40,922 bases of DNA. It comes from an uncultured Acidobacteriota bacterium (GTDB lineage: Bacteria; Acidobacteriota; UBA6911; RPQK01; JAJDTT01). Below are positions 16,423 through 25,659 of the stretch, one piece after another. The stretch's first letter is position 1. Each line of letters begins with the position of its first letter. The stretch is from contig CATOST010000006.1 in assembly GCA_951812665.1 (NCBI GenBank), positions 1-40,922 on the forward strand. Direction: 5' to 3'. The notes beneath the pieces were generated by a model. The model had not been told where the DNA came from, ran no database searches, and saw nothing but the letters and a program-made list of their open reading frames with translations. The position numbers and the translations under genes are program-made.

Positions 16423-18018
16423 CTAATGAAAATGCAATGAGAAGAGGTCGCCGTCGCGGATTTCGATCATCATTCGAACCGTCTGGCCGGCCAGGGCGGA
16501 CAGGTCGGAACCACCCTTCCACTTCACGGTCCGCCGGAGCTCGTCGCCGAAGATCAACTTGCAATCGTCCAGGCCGTAGCCTTCCAGGGGATCTCCCCGC
16601 TGGTCCTGGATCTCGACCCGGAGGCTCCCCGCGGCCGACGTGGAGTAGTTCAACCTGAGCCGGGAGCCTGAGAACCGGAACGGCCGGGTCCGGAAGGTGC
16701 CACCCTGAAAGTCCCCCTGCAGCGAGACGAACCCGTCTTCCCGAAGCACGCCGCGCCGGATCTTGACCGACTGGGTCCCATAGTTCTCCACGTAGTAGAG
16801 GGACATCTCGCCGTCCCCGGTGGGAACCAGGGTCGGTCCCACCTCGATGGCCCTGCCGTGCCAGTTCCGGATGTCTCGCCCCGGACGGATGAAGGCCTCG
16901 CGGAATCTCGTGAACTGGATCCCGTCGCGGCTGAACATGAAGACGATGTCCGAGAGTCCGGCGCAACCGTAGATCCAGGTGATGCCCGGCACCTCCATGC
17001 TGGAGCAATCGGGCTCGTTTCCTCTGGGATCCATGTAGACGTGGGGCCAAGCCGGGTCGAAGACCCGCTCGGGCAGGAACCGCTTGGGAAACATGACCAT
17101 CAGGTCGGGTCTTCGATAGTAGGGAATGGCGGCATTCTTGTAGAGATGCTCCTCGGGCGTGCTCCGGTACTGGAGATACTCAGGCTCGGACCAGTTCAGA
17201 AAGTCCCTGGAGACAAAGCGCCGGATGTCCCGGATCCTTGGCACGGTGAACTCGGTCCCCGAGGGCAATTCGGCGGTGACGTGGTAGAGCTCCTTGCGGA
17301 CGGTCTTGGAGCCATAAGGGACGCTTCCCCGGCGGTACCAGCCCCGGGCATAGATGGCATAGTGTCCTCGTCCCGGGTCCCAGAGCCCGATATTGTGCGA
17401 ATCCAGCGCTCCGTCTTGCCACGGCGGCTGCAGCAGCTTCCGCTCCCGGATCAGGCGCCATCGAAGCCCGTCGGGAGAGACCAGGCCGAAGATGACGGGC
17501 CGGTCGTGGTCGGCGCCCGGCTCCTTGCCGGTGCAGATGGACTTGTAGCGTTCGTCCGGAGGGGTCTCCGGATTGGGGTCCTTGAAAATGGCGAGGGTGG
17601 AGCAGGTCGCACCCGGAATCGGCCAGACCAGGTTGTTTTCCCTGGAGCCCTTGAATTCGATGAGGTTCAGTTCCGGCTTGACCCAGTGGATGCCGTCGAC
17701 GCTCTCGGCGTAAGCCCAGAGATGGGGCCGCGAGGGGCCGCCCCCCCGGTACCACATGCGGTAGAGCGACCCTTCCTTCATGACGCTGGGATCGTACAGA
17801 TAGAGCCCCTCCCAGGGGTGATCCAGTCGGATGGCCACCTCCGCGGCGCGGGGCCGGTGCAGTTGGCGATAAACGCCGTCCAGAGAATCCACCAGCCAGT
17901 CGTCAACGAAGAGCTGGAGGTCTGTGCCCACTTCAAGCACTTCGCGGTGGCCGGACCCATGCACGGAAGCGGCCAGCAACAGGGTAAAAATCGCTCGGAG
18001 GGTGACCTTCATAGCCAT
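16423..18018 (-). CDS. Exported five-bladed-propeller, glycoside-hydrolase-like protein
   Basis: 531 aa with a signal peptide (LRAIFTLLLAASVHGS). ATGs at 18018 and 18012 are both possible; GGAG is 4 and 10 nt upstream respectively. The segment LQLFVDDWLVDSLDGVYR, followed by LYDPSVMKEGSLYRMWYRG, AYAESVDGIHW and VSPDGLRW blades, is the pattern of GH32/GH43-like propellers common in planctomycete-type genomes. A C-terminal beta-sandwich (about 430-531) resembles a carbohydrate-binding module. I cannot place catalytic acids with confidence. It is divergent from the lipoprotein gene at 18113, and the partial gene at 39601 encodes a homologous domain. Confidence 0.7.
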   Translation of the reverse strand: MAMKVTLRAIFTLLLAASVHGSGHREVLEVGTDLQLFVDDWLVDSLDGVYRQLHRPRAAEVAIRLDHPWEGLYLYDPSVMKEGSLYRMWYRGGGPSRPHLWAYAESVDGIHWVKPELNLIEFKGSRENNLVWPIPGATCSTLAIFKDPNPETPPDERYKSICTGKEPGADHDRPVIFGLVSPDGLRWRLIRERKLLQPPWQDGALDSHNIGLWDPGRGHYAIYARGWYRRGSVPYGSKTVRKELYHVTAELPSGTEFTVPRIRDIRRFVSRDFLNWSEPEYLQYRSTPEEHLYKNAAIPYYRRPDLMVMFPKRFLPERVFDPAWPHVYMDPRGNEPDCSSMEVPGITWIYGCAGLSDIVFMFSRDGIQFTRFREAFIRPGRDIRNWHGRAIEVGPTLVPTGDGEMSLYYVENYGTQSVKIRRGVLREDGFVSLQGDFQGGTFRTRPFRFSGSRLRLNYSTSAAGSLRVEIQDQRGDPLEGYGLDDCKLIFGDELRRTVKWKGGSDLSALAGQTVRMMIEIRDGDLFSLHFH

Positions 18019-18112
18019 TATTCTCCATACTACCGGCGACCAGGTCCAGAGAGCGTCCGGCGGGAAGCTCCGGAGCCGGACAAAAGAGTTGGCGCAAGGA
18101 ACGAACGAAGCA

Positions 18113-19999
18113 ATGAATCATATGATCACGAAACTAATAGTCATTCTGATCCTGGCGGGGTGCCCCCTGCTGGCGGAGGTGGAGATCGCCGTCGACACGA
18201 CCATGCCGCCCCCGGGCTGGGCGGTGATGCAGCGGGAGCTGCTGCGCACCCAGGCGGCGGCTTGCAGGAAATTCTACGAGAAGTACTTCGATGACCGGGG
18301 ATTCCTGATCTGCACCGAGCGATGGGGCGCCCTCGACGGCCCTGACGACGCCATCGAGAACCTCCGGGACTGGCCCATCCTTCATTCTCTGGGAGCCTCC
18401 GACGATGTCCTGCACATGTACAAGAAGGCGTGGGAGGGACACCTGCGGCAATACACCCTGGCCAAGACCACCGATGTGGAGTTCGCCCGCGACGGCATGT
18501 ACTTCAAGGAGTTCCCCACCAAGATGGACTGGATCCACATCGGTGAAGGCCTGGTGGTCTTGGAGCAGCAGGCGCTCTCCGACCCGGAAGACGTCCTCTT
18601 CCAGCGGCGCATGCGCCGCTTTGCCGGTTTCTACATGAACGAGGACCCTGGCGCGCCCAACTACGATCCCGAGCACAAGATCATCCGAAGTCTGTTCAAC
18701 GGGAGCCGGGGTCCGCTGCTGCGGGACGCGAGGCCTGAGGACTGGGCCGGAGACCCCATCGAGATCGAGAACCGCTTCCAGCCGCTCCACAGCGAAAAGA
18801 ACTACCAGCTCATGCTGGAGCACTTCGAAGACTACACCGACATCGTCGGCGACCACCCCTTGAACCTGTTGTCCACCAGCCTGGCTACCCAAGCCTACAT
18901 GCTGAGCCACGAAGAGAAATACAAGAAGTGGGTGCTGGAGTACGTCGACGCCTGGATGGAGAGGATGGAGGCCAACGGCGGGATCATTCCCTCCAAGGTG
19001 GGACTGGACGGCAAGATCGGCGGCAAGAACGGCAGGTGGTACGGCGGAGCCTACGGATGGGGGTTCACGACCCGGGTGCCCGACACCACCACCTACGTCA
19101 ACCGCAACCAGCACGAGTATGGCCTCGTGGGTTTGACCAACGCGTTCCTGCTGACCGGCGACCGCAAGTACCTGGACGCCTGGCGGCGACAAATGGATGT
19201 CGTCAATGCCAACTCCAAGGTGGTGGACGGCCAGACGGTCTATCCTCAGATGTACGGCGATCAGGGCTGGTACGCCTACCGGCCTCAAAAATACTCCGAG
19301 GGCGCTCTGGACTTGTTCTACTTCCTGATGGAAGAGAAGGAGCGGGCCCTGCTACCGCGGCGCGGCTGGCTGGATTTCCTGGAGGGAAACGATCCGGACT
19401 ATCCCGAACGGGCCATGCAGGACGATTTCCTCACCATCCGGGACAAGATCGAGGCCATGGGCCGGGACGAAACAACTCCGGACACCCGATTGGCCGATGA
19501 TCCCATGAGGTTCAGTCCGGCACGGGTCGGCTCCCTGGTCCATCTCATGCTTGGTGCCCTGAATCACCTGGCGCACGAAACCCGTTTCCGCCTCACCCTG
19601 GTAAAGGACGCCCAGGACTACATCAATCGCGGCCTGGAACACCGGAAACGGATCGGTCACCTGGGGAGCCTGCTCCACGCCCGGCTGCGTTACTTCGACC
19701 CGGACCGGAAACGGACCGGCATTCCCCAAGACGTGGCGGCCCTGGTGACGGAGATGGCCCCGGACAAGACCACGGTCACCTTGGTCAACGTCAATCAGCT
19801 CGAGCCGAGAACCGTCATCGTCCAGGGAGGCTCCTACGGAGAGCATCAGTGCGTTTCCGCGACGGTGAAGGGAGAAGAGATTCCCATCGACGGTCCGTTC
19901 TTTCGAGTTCGGCTGGGACCGGGCGCGGGGGCGACGTTGGCCATCGCCATGAAGCGATTCGCGAATCAGCCGACGCTGATGCTGCCTTGGCGCCGGTGA
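18113..19999 (+). CDS. Lipoprotein with alpha/alpha-toroid (six-hairpin) domain
   Basis: 628 aa from the ATG at 18113 (AAGGA about 12 nt upstream); the frame is open further upstream but without signal features. The N-terminus ends in a lipobox (LAGC, Cys17), so the protein is probably membrane-anchored. The remainder is rich in helical pairs with aromatic conserved patches (KNGRWYGGAYGWGF, NQHEYGLVGL, YGDQGWYAY), as in six-hairpin glycosidases and polysaccharide lyases; a small beta domain ends it. Catalytic residues are not identifiable by eye. It is divergent from the propeller gene and convergent with pdxA, which suggests use on an extracellular glycan. Confidence 0.65.
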   Translation: MNHMITKLIVILILAGCPLLAEVEIAVDTTMPPPGWAVMQRELLRTQAAACRKFYEKYFDDRGFLICTERWGALDGPDDAIENLRDWPILHSLGASDDVLHMYKKAWEGHLRQYTLAKTTDVEFARDGMYFKEFPTKMDWIHIGEGLVVLEQQALSDPEDVLFQRRMRRFAGFYMNEDPGAPNYDPEHKIIRSLFNGSRGPLLRDARPEDWAGDPIEIENRFQPLHSEKNYQLMLEHFEDYTDIVGDHPLNLLSTSLATQAYMLSHEEKYKKWVLEYVDAWMERMEANGGIIPSKVGLDGKIGGKNGRWYGGAYGWGFTTRVPDTTTYVNRNQHEYGLVGLTNAFLLTGDRKYLDAWRRQMDVVNANSKVVDGQTVYPQMYGDQGWYAYRPQKYSEGALDLFYFLMEEKERALLPRRGWLDFLEGNDPDYPERAMQDDFLTIRDKIEAMGRDETTPDTRLADDPMRFSPARVGSLVHLMLGALNHLAHETRFRLTLVKDAQDYINRGLEHRKRIGHLGSLLHARLRYFDPDRKRTGIPQDVAALVTEMAPDKTTVTLVNVNQLEPRTVIVQGGSYGEHQCVSATVKGEEIPIDGPFFRVRLGPGAGATLAIAMKRFANQPTLMLPWRR

Positions 20000-20037
20000 A
20001 TCGGGATCCGGAATTGCCTGGGAGATTTCGGTTTTCG

Positions 20038-21099
20038 TCACCCGGCTCGGCGTGCGGCGGCTCGGCTGTGGACCGTCCGCTTCCGCTCCGCCAGCCTTCC
20101 GGCCCAGAGGACGGCCTGAATCAAGCTTTGGGGATTGGCCCGTCCGGTCCACGCAATGTCGAAGGCGGTCCCGTGCGCCACCGAGGTGCGAACCAGGGGA
20201 AGGCCGAGGGTCATGTGGATGCCCCGGTCGAAGCAGATCATCTTGAAGGGAACGTGGCCCTGATCGTGATACATGGTCACCACGGCCTGATAGCGGGAAC
20301 GGACCGAGGGCACGAAGAGGGTGTCGGCCGGCAAGGGGCCTTCCACCTCCATTCCCTCTCGGCGGGCCGCCTCCACCGCGGGACGAATGATCCGCTCCTC
20401 CTCGCCGGAACCGAAGAGCCCGCCCTCTCCCGCGTGGGGATTGAGTCCTGAAACCGCCAGCCGCGGCGTCTCGCCGCGCAGATTCACCACCGCATCCCGA
20501 GTCAGCCGAATGGCCTCCAGCACCCGGGCCGTGGTGAGTTCCCTGGCGACCCGTTCGACGCCGACGTGGCCCGTGACCATGCTGACCCGCAACTCGTCCG
20601 AAGCCAGCATCATGTAGACAGCGGGAGAACCGGTCGCTGCAGCCAGGTAATCGGTATGCCCCGAAAAGGGGATTCCGCCGACTTGCAGGGCCTGCTTGTT
20701 GATGGGACCCGTGGCCAGGGCCGCGAATTCGCCGTTCAGGGTCCTGGTGGTCGCCGCTTCCAGGTAACGAAAGGCGGCGCGGCCGCACGATGCCTGGACC
20801 CGGCCGGGGCGAAATCGATAGGCCTCCAAACCTCCCAGATCCACCACGGCGGGAGAGGATTCGGACAGATCCAAGGGCCCCTGCCCCTCGGTCACGACCC
20901 GATCCGGCCTGGGAAGCCGGCAGGCGCGGGCGACGCGGGCCAGCACCTCCCCGTCCCCGAACACGACCGGGACGCAACGCTCCAGCACTTGGGGGTCGGC
21001 CAGCAGCCGCAGACAGATCTCAGGCCCGATCCCGGCCGGATCTCCCATGGTGACCGCCACGCGGGGCCGCCGTCCGGAAGCCGCAAAGTCCCTGCTCAC
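20038..21099 (-). CDS. pdxA: 4-hydroxythreonine-4-phosphate dehydrogenase family (PdxA)
   Basis: 353 aa, near the usual 330. It opens with VAVTMGDPAGIGPEI, has the metal-ligand motifs GHTDYLA, and YHDQGHVPFK near residue 290, and ends with GTAFDIAWTGRANPQSL. PdxA oxidises 4-phosphohydroxy-L-threonine with NAD in pyridoxal phosphate synthesis; close PdxA2 relatives act on four-carbon sugar acid phosphates. No other vitamin B6 gene is next to it, so a sugar-acid role is possible. The intergenic space upstream contains a foldback element 170 nt away. Confidence 0.92.
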   Translation of the reverse strand: MSRDFAASGRRPRVAVTMGDPAGIGPEICLRLLADPQVLERCVPVVFGDGEVLARVARACRLPRPDRVVTEGQGPLDLSESSPAVVDLGGLEAYRFRPGRVQASCGRAAFRYLEAATTRTLNGEFAALATGPINKQALQVGGIPFSGHTDYLAAATGSPAVYMMLASDELRVSMVTGHVGVERVARELTTARVLEAIRLTRDAVVNLRGETPRLAVSGLNPHAGEGGLFGSGEEERIIRPAVEAARREGMEVEGPLPADTLFVPSVRSRYQAVVTMYHDQGHVPFKMICFDRGIHMTLGLPLVRTSVAHGTAFDIAWTGRANPQSLIQAVLWAGRLAERKRTVHSRAAARRAG

Positions 21100-21268
21100 G
21101 CCGCTCGCCCCCTCTCACACCCATGTCGTTGACTCTCAACGGTTTCGGCCCCGTGTAAGTCAATCCGGGTGTAACTGCAATCCGAGGATGATAGCAGACC
21201 GCCCAGGGTCAATGGTTCGGCGTCGGCGGGGGGCGCCCGGCTGCCACGCGGTCTCCGGCGAGACCCGG

Positions 21269-21428
21269 CAGCCCGTGGCAAAAGTCGTCACGGCATTCGA
21301 CCGTCCCTGCATCGTGCGCGGACTGCGTTGCTATCGGCTCACATACTCCCGGTATGCTCCCTCCGTTGCGCCTGGTCCGGCGGGCGCAGGAACGGTCTCG
21401 GTGCTGGCGCGACTTTCACCACGGACTG
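21269..21428 (-). mobile_element. Foldback/MITE-like element, copy A
   Basis: A 160-bp copy in inverse orientation of the elements at 34927 and 38167. The terminal repeat is CAGCCCGTGGCAAAAGTC at the left and GACTTTCACCACGGACTG at the right. Flanks are CCGG and CCAG, a 4-bp target duplication with one change. It overlaps the last 98 nt of the SGNH-like gene and supplies its stop codon. Confidence 0.8.
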
Positions 21429-22659
21429 CCAGAACCTCGTCTACGCTCCGGCCCCAGAGAGTCTCGATCTCCGGGTTGAGATCGTAGATCCACTTCACCA
21501 GGTCTTCGGTGGAGGCGGGCCGCCTGGACCGGACCCGGCGGGAACCCGTCAGCTGAGGGGACAGGGCCCGGGCCAGGTCGGCGCTGAAGTAGACGGCGCC
21601 CCGATGGGATAGGTGATGTCCGTCCACGAACAGGCCCCGATCGCGGTAGTCGCCTCTGGCGCGGAGGATGTCCACCTTCTCCCGGGCCGCCAGGTCCTCC
21701 AACCGGGCCTGGTTCCGGGACATGACCGGATCGTGGACCCGGCGGAAGCTGTCGTGGACCGGCATGATGAGAAGAAGCGGCGTGATTCCCTGGCTGCGGC
21801 ACGCCTCAAACAGCCCCAGCAGGTTTTCCTCGTCCAAGAGAGTCCCCTCGTCGAAACGGGCGCGTCCGAAAAACTCCCCGGTGGTGTGGCCGTCATAGGG
21901 TTGGGGACCCCAGCCGCAGGCGGTTTTGAAGCCGGACCGCCGCTCCAGATCCTTGAAGTGTGCTGGAGTGATCCGGGGATTCCCCGCATCCAGGTAGCAG
22001 TCGTCCAGGAACCAGCAACGCAGATCGGGAAGCAGCTCCTGCTCGATCAGGTCTCGCCGGTAACGAAACAGGGAGAGGCGGTAGGAGAGGAAGCGGGAGA
22101 TGAAACCCTCGACGGCGTCGCCGCCCGAGGCCGGCGCGTGTTCCAGCCGATAGGCCGGAGACTCCCGGTACCGGTCGATCAGCTTCCAGAGCCTGCGCTT
22201 CTGCAGCGGCCAGTCGGGACTCACCCCGAAGACCAGGAATTCGGGACGGACCTCAATATCCAGCAGATGGGGAAGAAACGCCTCCCGGGCGAAGCGGGCT
22301 ACTTGGGAGCCGGTGCCGAAGTTGAACAGCGTCTGGTGGGGGACTCCCAGGGTGCGGGCCACCACTTCGGGGACGATACCATTCTTGGTGCGAGAGTCTC
22401 CGGTGAAGATGACCTTGGGAGGGGTGGGATAGGCCTTGACCAAAGCGTTTCGCCGGGTCACCCGGGGGTCGTGGTAGGGCAGAAGCTCCAGGTCGAACTG
22501 GGGCAGGACCAGCAACCTCCGATTCATCTCCAACAGAATCAAGTCGGCCGCGACCAGGGCCAGTATCAGACCGAGAAGCATCTTGAGGAGGCGCTTGGCG
22601 AGGCCGGGCAGATTTCGGTTCCGGCCCCCGAGCGCGGTCACCAATGGATCTTCAAGCAT
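21331..22659 (-). CDS. SGNH-hydrolase-like membrane-anchored protein (MBOAT partner)
   Basis: 442 aa. One N-terminal transmembrane helix (LKMLLGLILALVAADLI) precedes an SGNH-like extracytoplasmic domain: block I GDSRTKNG at 87-94, NFGTGSQ near 118, and the His block DGHHLSHRG near 368. Proteins of this type (DUF1574/AlgX/J-like) pair with MBOAT acyltransferases, whose gene lies 64 nt upstream, and act in O-acetylation of exopolysaccharide. The final ~31 residues (after VDEVLAVRG) are encoded by foldback element copy A, so the native C-terminus has been replaced. Confidence 0.75.
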   Translation of the reverse strand: MLEDPLVTALGGRNRNLPGLAKRLLKMLLGLILALVAADLILLEMNRRLLVLPQFDLELLPYHDPRVTRRNALVKAYPTPPKVIFTGDSRTKNGIVPEVVARTLGVPHQTLFNFGTGSQVARFAREAFLPHLLDIEVRPEFLVFGVSPDWPLQKRRLWKLIDRYRESPAYRLEHAPASGGDAVEGFISRFLSYRLSLFRYRRDLIEQELLPDLRCWFLDDCYLDAGNPRITPAHFKDLERRSGFKTACGWGPQPYDGHTTGEFFGRARFDEGTLLDEENLLGLFEACRSQGITPLLLIMPVHDSFRRVHDPVMSRNQARLEDLAAREKVDILRARGDYRDRGLFVDGHHLSHRGAVYFSADLARALSPQLTGSRRVRSRRPASTEDLVKWIYDLNPEIETLWGRSVDEVLAVRGESRASTETVPAPAGPGATEGAYREYVSR

Positions 22660-22723
22660 ACGGTTCCTTCACGCGAAACGGATTATAACCCTTCCGTCGA
22701 ACCCTTCCCTCCGGATCCTGAGG

Positions 22724-24139
22724 TCAGAACTGGAAGTAGATGAAACTGGCCTGCCCCCCGGCAAACAGGTAGAGCACCAGCAGACCTCCCAACATGATCC
22801 AACTCCAGTTCAAGGATCGCGACGCCGCCAGCCGGCGCGACAGTCGGCCCACTCGATAGCTGCGGACGTGGATCAGAGCGAACGCCGCCATCAGGAAGAG
22901 GGCCAAGGGGTGACTGTCGATCAGCGCCGAGAGACCGGCGGTGTTGAAATCCCAAAAGAGCATCTTCTTCACGTAGAAACCCAGCTTTCCCAGGTCCGAA
23001 AGGATGAAGATGAGCCAGCCGATGCAGGTGAGATAGAAGGCTCCCAGAATCTTCAGGGGGTTCCAGATCCGGGACTCCGACGGCGGACGCCGCCAAATCA
23101 GGACCTTGTGGAGAATGAGGAGAATCCCCTGGTACAGGCCCCAGAGGACGAAGTGCCACGCCGCGCCGTGCCAGAGCCCGCCCAGGAGCATGGTCACCAT
23201 CAGGTTCACCAGTTGGCGCCGCCGGCCCTTCCGGTTTCCGCCCAGGGGAATGTAGAGGTAGTCCCGGAGCCAACTGGAGAGGCTGATGTGCCACCGTTTC
23301 CAGAACTCGGTGATGTTGCGGGAAAAATAGGGGAAGTTGAAGTTGTCGGGGAAACGGAAGCCCATGACCCGGGCCGAGCCGATGGCGATGTCGGTGTATC
23401 CCGAGAAGTCGCAGTAGATCTGGATGGCGAAGGCGGTGATGCCCAGGAACACCGCCACCGAATCCTGGGTCAGATCCCCCTGGAAGACCGTCTCCACGAA
23501 ACCCGACAGGTTGTCCGCGACACACACCTTCTTGATGAGCCCGTAGAGGATCAGCGTCGATCCGAACCGGATCCGGTCCCAGTTGACCATGGGCATCCGT
23601 GCGAGCTGCGGCAGGAAATGGCGTGCCCGGACAATGGGACCCGCCACCAACTGGGGAAAGAAGGAGACGTAGAGGGCGAACGATCCTATGGAGCTCACCG
23701 GCTTCAACTTGCCGAAGTAGATGTCGAGCGTGTAGCTCATGCTCTGGAAGGTGTAGAAGGAGATGCCGATGGGCAGGAAGATCTCCCACCCCGAGAGCCG
23801 TACGCCGAAGCCCAGGCTACCGAACAGCGCTTCCAGGCTGGAGAGGGCGAAGTTGGTGTATTTGAAGTAGGCCAGGACCCCCAGGTTGCCGGCGATGCTG
23901 CAGGCCAGGTAAATGCGGCGCGCCCGCAGGCTCTTCGAATTGCCGATGGCACGCCCCAAGTAGAAATCCAGGGTGCTGGAATAGAGAAGCAGAAGGACGA
24001 ACCAGGTGGACGACACCCAGTAGAAGTAGTAGCTGGCCAGAAGCAGGAACGCGTGCTGGAATCGGCGCCTGCGGACCGAGTCGGTGACCAGGAGCACCAG
24101 CAGGAAAAAGAGGATGTAGTGGAAGCTGTTGAAAAGCAT
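22724..24139 (-). CDS. MBOAT-family membrane O-acyltransferase (AlgI-like)
   Basis: 471 aa with about ten hydrophobic segments, starting MLFNSFHYILFF as AlgI and DltB-related proteins do. Diagnostic motifs are FFPQLVAGPIVR (161-171), YCDFSGYTD (242-250), FWKRWHISLSSW (279-290) and GLWHGAAWHF (321-330), where H324 is the predicted catalytic His. The family moves acyl groups across the membrane to sugars of exopolysaccharides. It lies 18 nt downstream of the nicotinamidase-like gene and 64 nt upstream of its SGNH partner, in one minus-strand cluster. Confidence 0.92.
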   Translation of the reverse strand: MLFNSFHYILFFLLVLLVTDSVRRRRFQHAFLLLASYYFYWVSSTWFVLLLLYSSTLDFYLGRAIGNSKSLRARRIYLACSIAGNLGVLAYFKYTNFALSSLEALFGSLGFGVRLSGWEIFLPIGISFYTFQSMSYTLDIYFGKLKPVSSIGSFALYVSFFPQLVAGPIVRARHFLPQLARMPMVNWDRIRFGSTLILYGLIKKVCVADNLSGFVETVFQGDLTQDSVAVFLGITAFAIQIYCDFSGYTDIAIGSARVMGFRFPDNFNFPYFSRNITEFWKRWHISLSSWLRDYLYIPLGGNRKGRRRQLVNLMVTMLLGGLWHGAAWHFVLWGLYQGILLILHKVLIWRRPPSESRIWNPLKILGAFYLTCIGWLIFILSDLGKLGFYVKKMLFWDFNTAGLSALIDSHPLALFLMAAFALIHVRSYRVGRLSRRLAASRSLNWSWIMLGGLLVLYLFAGGQASFIYFQF

Positions 24140-24157
24140 TTCAGCCGGCGGCGGGAA

Positions 24158-25189
24158 TCACGGGATGCCAGGCCATGCTTCCATGGGGTCGGTGGACCGG
24201 ACCACATGCATTCCGGCGTCGGCGAACCGGCGGAAGGCGGCGGTGGCGTCCTCCGTGTAGTCGACGACGCCGGGGACCACCACCGGCGAGGTGCAATCCT
24301 CCAGCAGGTAGACCCTGCCGGCGAAATCCTCCGGACCCGCCGAGCACTCTTCCAGGAGATGATCCACGGTCCAGGCCACGCAATGGCTCTTGGCCTGTCC
24401 CGCCACGACCACTACGTCGTAGGTCATGAGCGACTCCAACAAGGTCCGGTTCTTCTCGCCGATGGGAGCACCGTCGGCCCCCTCCATCACCTCCGGCCCC
24501 AGAACCGAGTAATGCTCCGTCAAGGGCGAATCTCCCTTGACCTGAAAATCGGGCTGACTCTGGCGGCAGACGCTGTGGAAGAAGACGGCCTCCTCCAGGG
24601 ACGACACCAAAGCATGACCGATCCCGCCCAGCATGCCATGGTAGGGCCAGACGGTGAGCTGGTATTGTCCTTCCCCCTGAAGCCGGCTCACATAATGGAG
24701 CAGATGGGCTTGGCCGGTCTCCGGATCCATGCCGATCTGGGAGCAGGCGACCGGATTGATCCGCCAGAGTCCCCCGCGCACGTCCTCGGGTGAGACGACG
24801 GTATACGGATCGGGGTGCTCTCCGGCCTCGTCGATCAGAAACAGGGGATGAAAGATCTGCACCGGACGGTGCGTGTCCAGGGTCGGACAGATCCGGGTGA
24901 CGACACCCAGATTGCGGTAGAGAAACCGGCACAGCCGCTGGTTGTCCTCCACCGCCGCCTGTCCGGACGCTCCCGCCACGAAGAGCTCGAATCCGGGTAT
25001 GCAGAAGGTGTTCTGCACGTCCACCGCCACCAGACAGACCCGAATCCGGTCCTGGGCGGCAGGCGTGACGCTGTAGCGGACTCGCCACTCCTTGGCTTCC
25101 CGGGCTCTCTCCTGATAGGGAACGCGCCAGACCTGATCGACCCGGTCAGGGTCGAAGTGGCGCGGAACCGGAAGTTGGGGCCAGTGCAT
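24158..25189 (-). CDS. Isochorismatase/nicotinamidase-like cysteine hydrolase
   Basis: 343 aa from the ATG at 25189, 10 nt after the ferredoxin stop; the open frame extends back through the ferredoxin gene but only as its shadow. [13 protein letters not shown] supplies the catalytic Asp and [16 protein letters not shown] the catalytic Cys of the cysteine hydrolase fold. It is larger than the usual 180-220 aa, with a long N-terminal extension ([13 protein letters not shown]...) and an insert after HPLFLIDE. Substrate, an amide or enol ester, is unknown. Confidence 0.85.
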   Translation of the reverse strand: MHWPQLPVPRHFDPDRVDQVWRVPYQERAREAKEWRVRYSVTPAAQDRIRVCLVAVDVQNTFCIPGFELFVAGASGQAAVEDNQRLCRFLYRNLGVVTRICPTLDTHRPVQIFHPLFLIDEAGEHPDPYTVVSPEDVRGGLWRINPVACSQIGMDPETGQAHLLHYVSRLQGEGQYQLTVWPYHGMLGGIGHALVSSLEEAVFFHSVCRQSQPDFQVKGDSPLTEHYSVLGPEVMEGADGAPIGEKNRTLLESLMTYDVVVVAGQAKSHCVAWTVDHLLEECSAGPEDFAGRVYLLEDCTSPVVVPGVVDYTEDATAAFRRFADAGMHVVRSTDPMEAWPGIP

Positions 25190-25199
25190 TCGAGCGGAT

Positions 25200-25475
25200 T
25201 CAGCGGTTGTAACCAGTCTCCTCGTACCACTCGGCGTTGATCTCGAGGTAGTGTTCCCACTCCTCGGGAACTTCGTCGTCCGGAAAAATGGCCTCAACGG
25301 GGCACTCGGGAACACAGGCGCCGCAGTCGATGCACTCCACCGGGTCGATGTAGAGCATGCTGGCGTCGACGAATTCGGTCTCATCGGCGCGGGGATGGAT
25401 GCAATCGACCGGACAGGAATCCACGCAGGCCGTGTCTTTGGTTCCGATACAGGGCTCAGCAATGACGAAGGTCAT
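25200..25475 (-). CDS. 7Fe (3Fe-4S/4Fe-4S) ferredoxin
   Basis: 91 aa from the ATG at 25475, which has GGGAGGAG upstream; the frame extends to 25529 without signal. [20 protein letters not shown] and [17 protein letters not shown] are the two cluster-binding runs of the FdxA type, followed by the typical C-terminal helix ([16 protein letters not shown]). It is a soluble electron carrier. Unusually, it heads a close-packed series with a hydrolase and membrane acyltransferase genes. Confidence 0.92.
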   Translation of the reverse strand: MTFVIAEPCIGTKDTACVDSCPVDCIHPRADETEFVDASMLYIDPVECIDCGACVPECPVEAIFPDDEVPEEWEHYLEINAEWYEETGYNR

Positions 25476-25535
25476 GATCTCCTCCCTCGTAGGACCTATC
25501 CAATTTAACGGAAAAAGAATCCAGGTCAAGCGGAA

Positions 25536-25555
25536 CGGCGGCTTTCCAGCCGCCG
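25536..25555. other. 8-bp hairpin in the divergent spacer
   Basis: CGGCGGCT (25536-25543) and AGCCGCCG (25548-25555) pair around TTCC, between the ferredoxin and WYL genes. There is no T-tract in either direction; it may be an operator or structural site. The rest of 25476-25659 holds only the promoter candidate listed next. Confidence 0.35.
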
Positions 25556-25642
25556 ATTTGGTGGGGATAGGGGGAGTCCTCCCTGCTACGTCCCCTCCAG
25601 ATTTTCCCCCGGGCCAATGCGGTGTCGAGTCACGTCACAGAC

Positions 25643-25651
25643 TGTTAGAAT
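25643..25651 (+). promoter_or_regulatory. Possible extended -10 promoter of the WYL operon
   Basis: TGTTAGAAT is an extended -10 pattern (TGN + TAGAAT). Its predicted start point, about 7 nt on, would fall at or just before the GTG at 25660, implying a leaderless mRNA. No clear -35 was found. Confidence 0.35.
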
Positions 25652-25659
25652 ACCGCTCA

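Noticed and set aside
19352..20977. Minus-strand open frame of 541 codons over pdxA and the toroid gene end
   Set aside because: Arg/Gly/Pro-rich out-of-frame translation crossing two real genes on different strands.
22583..24793. Plus-strand open frame of 736 codons across the MBOAT and SGNH genes
   Set aside because: Highly charged, Gln/Asp/Gly-rich low-complexity translation antisense to clear membrane protein genes; an artefact of high GC at third positions.
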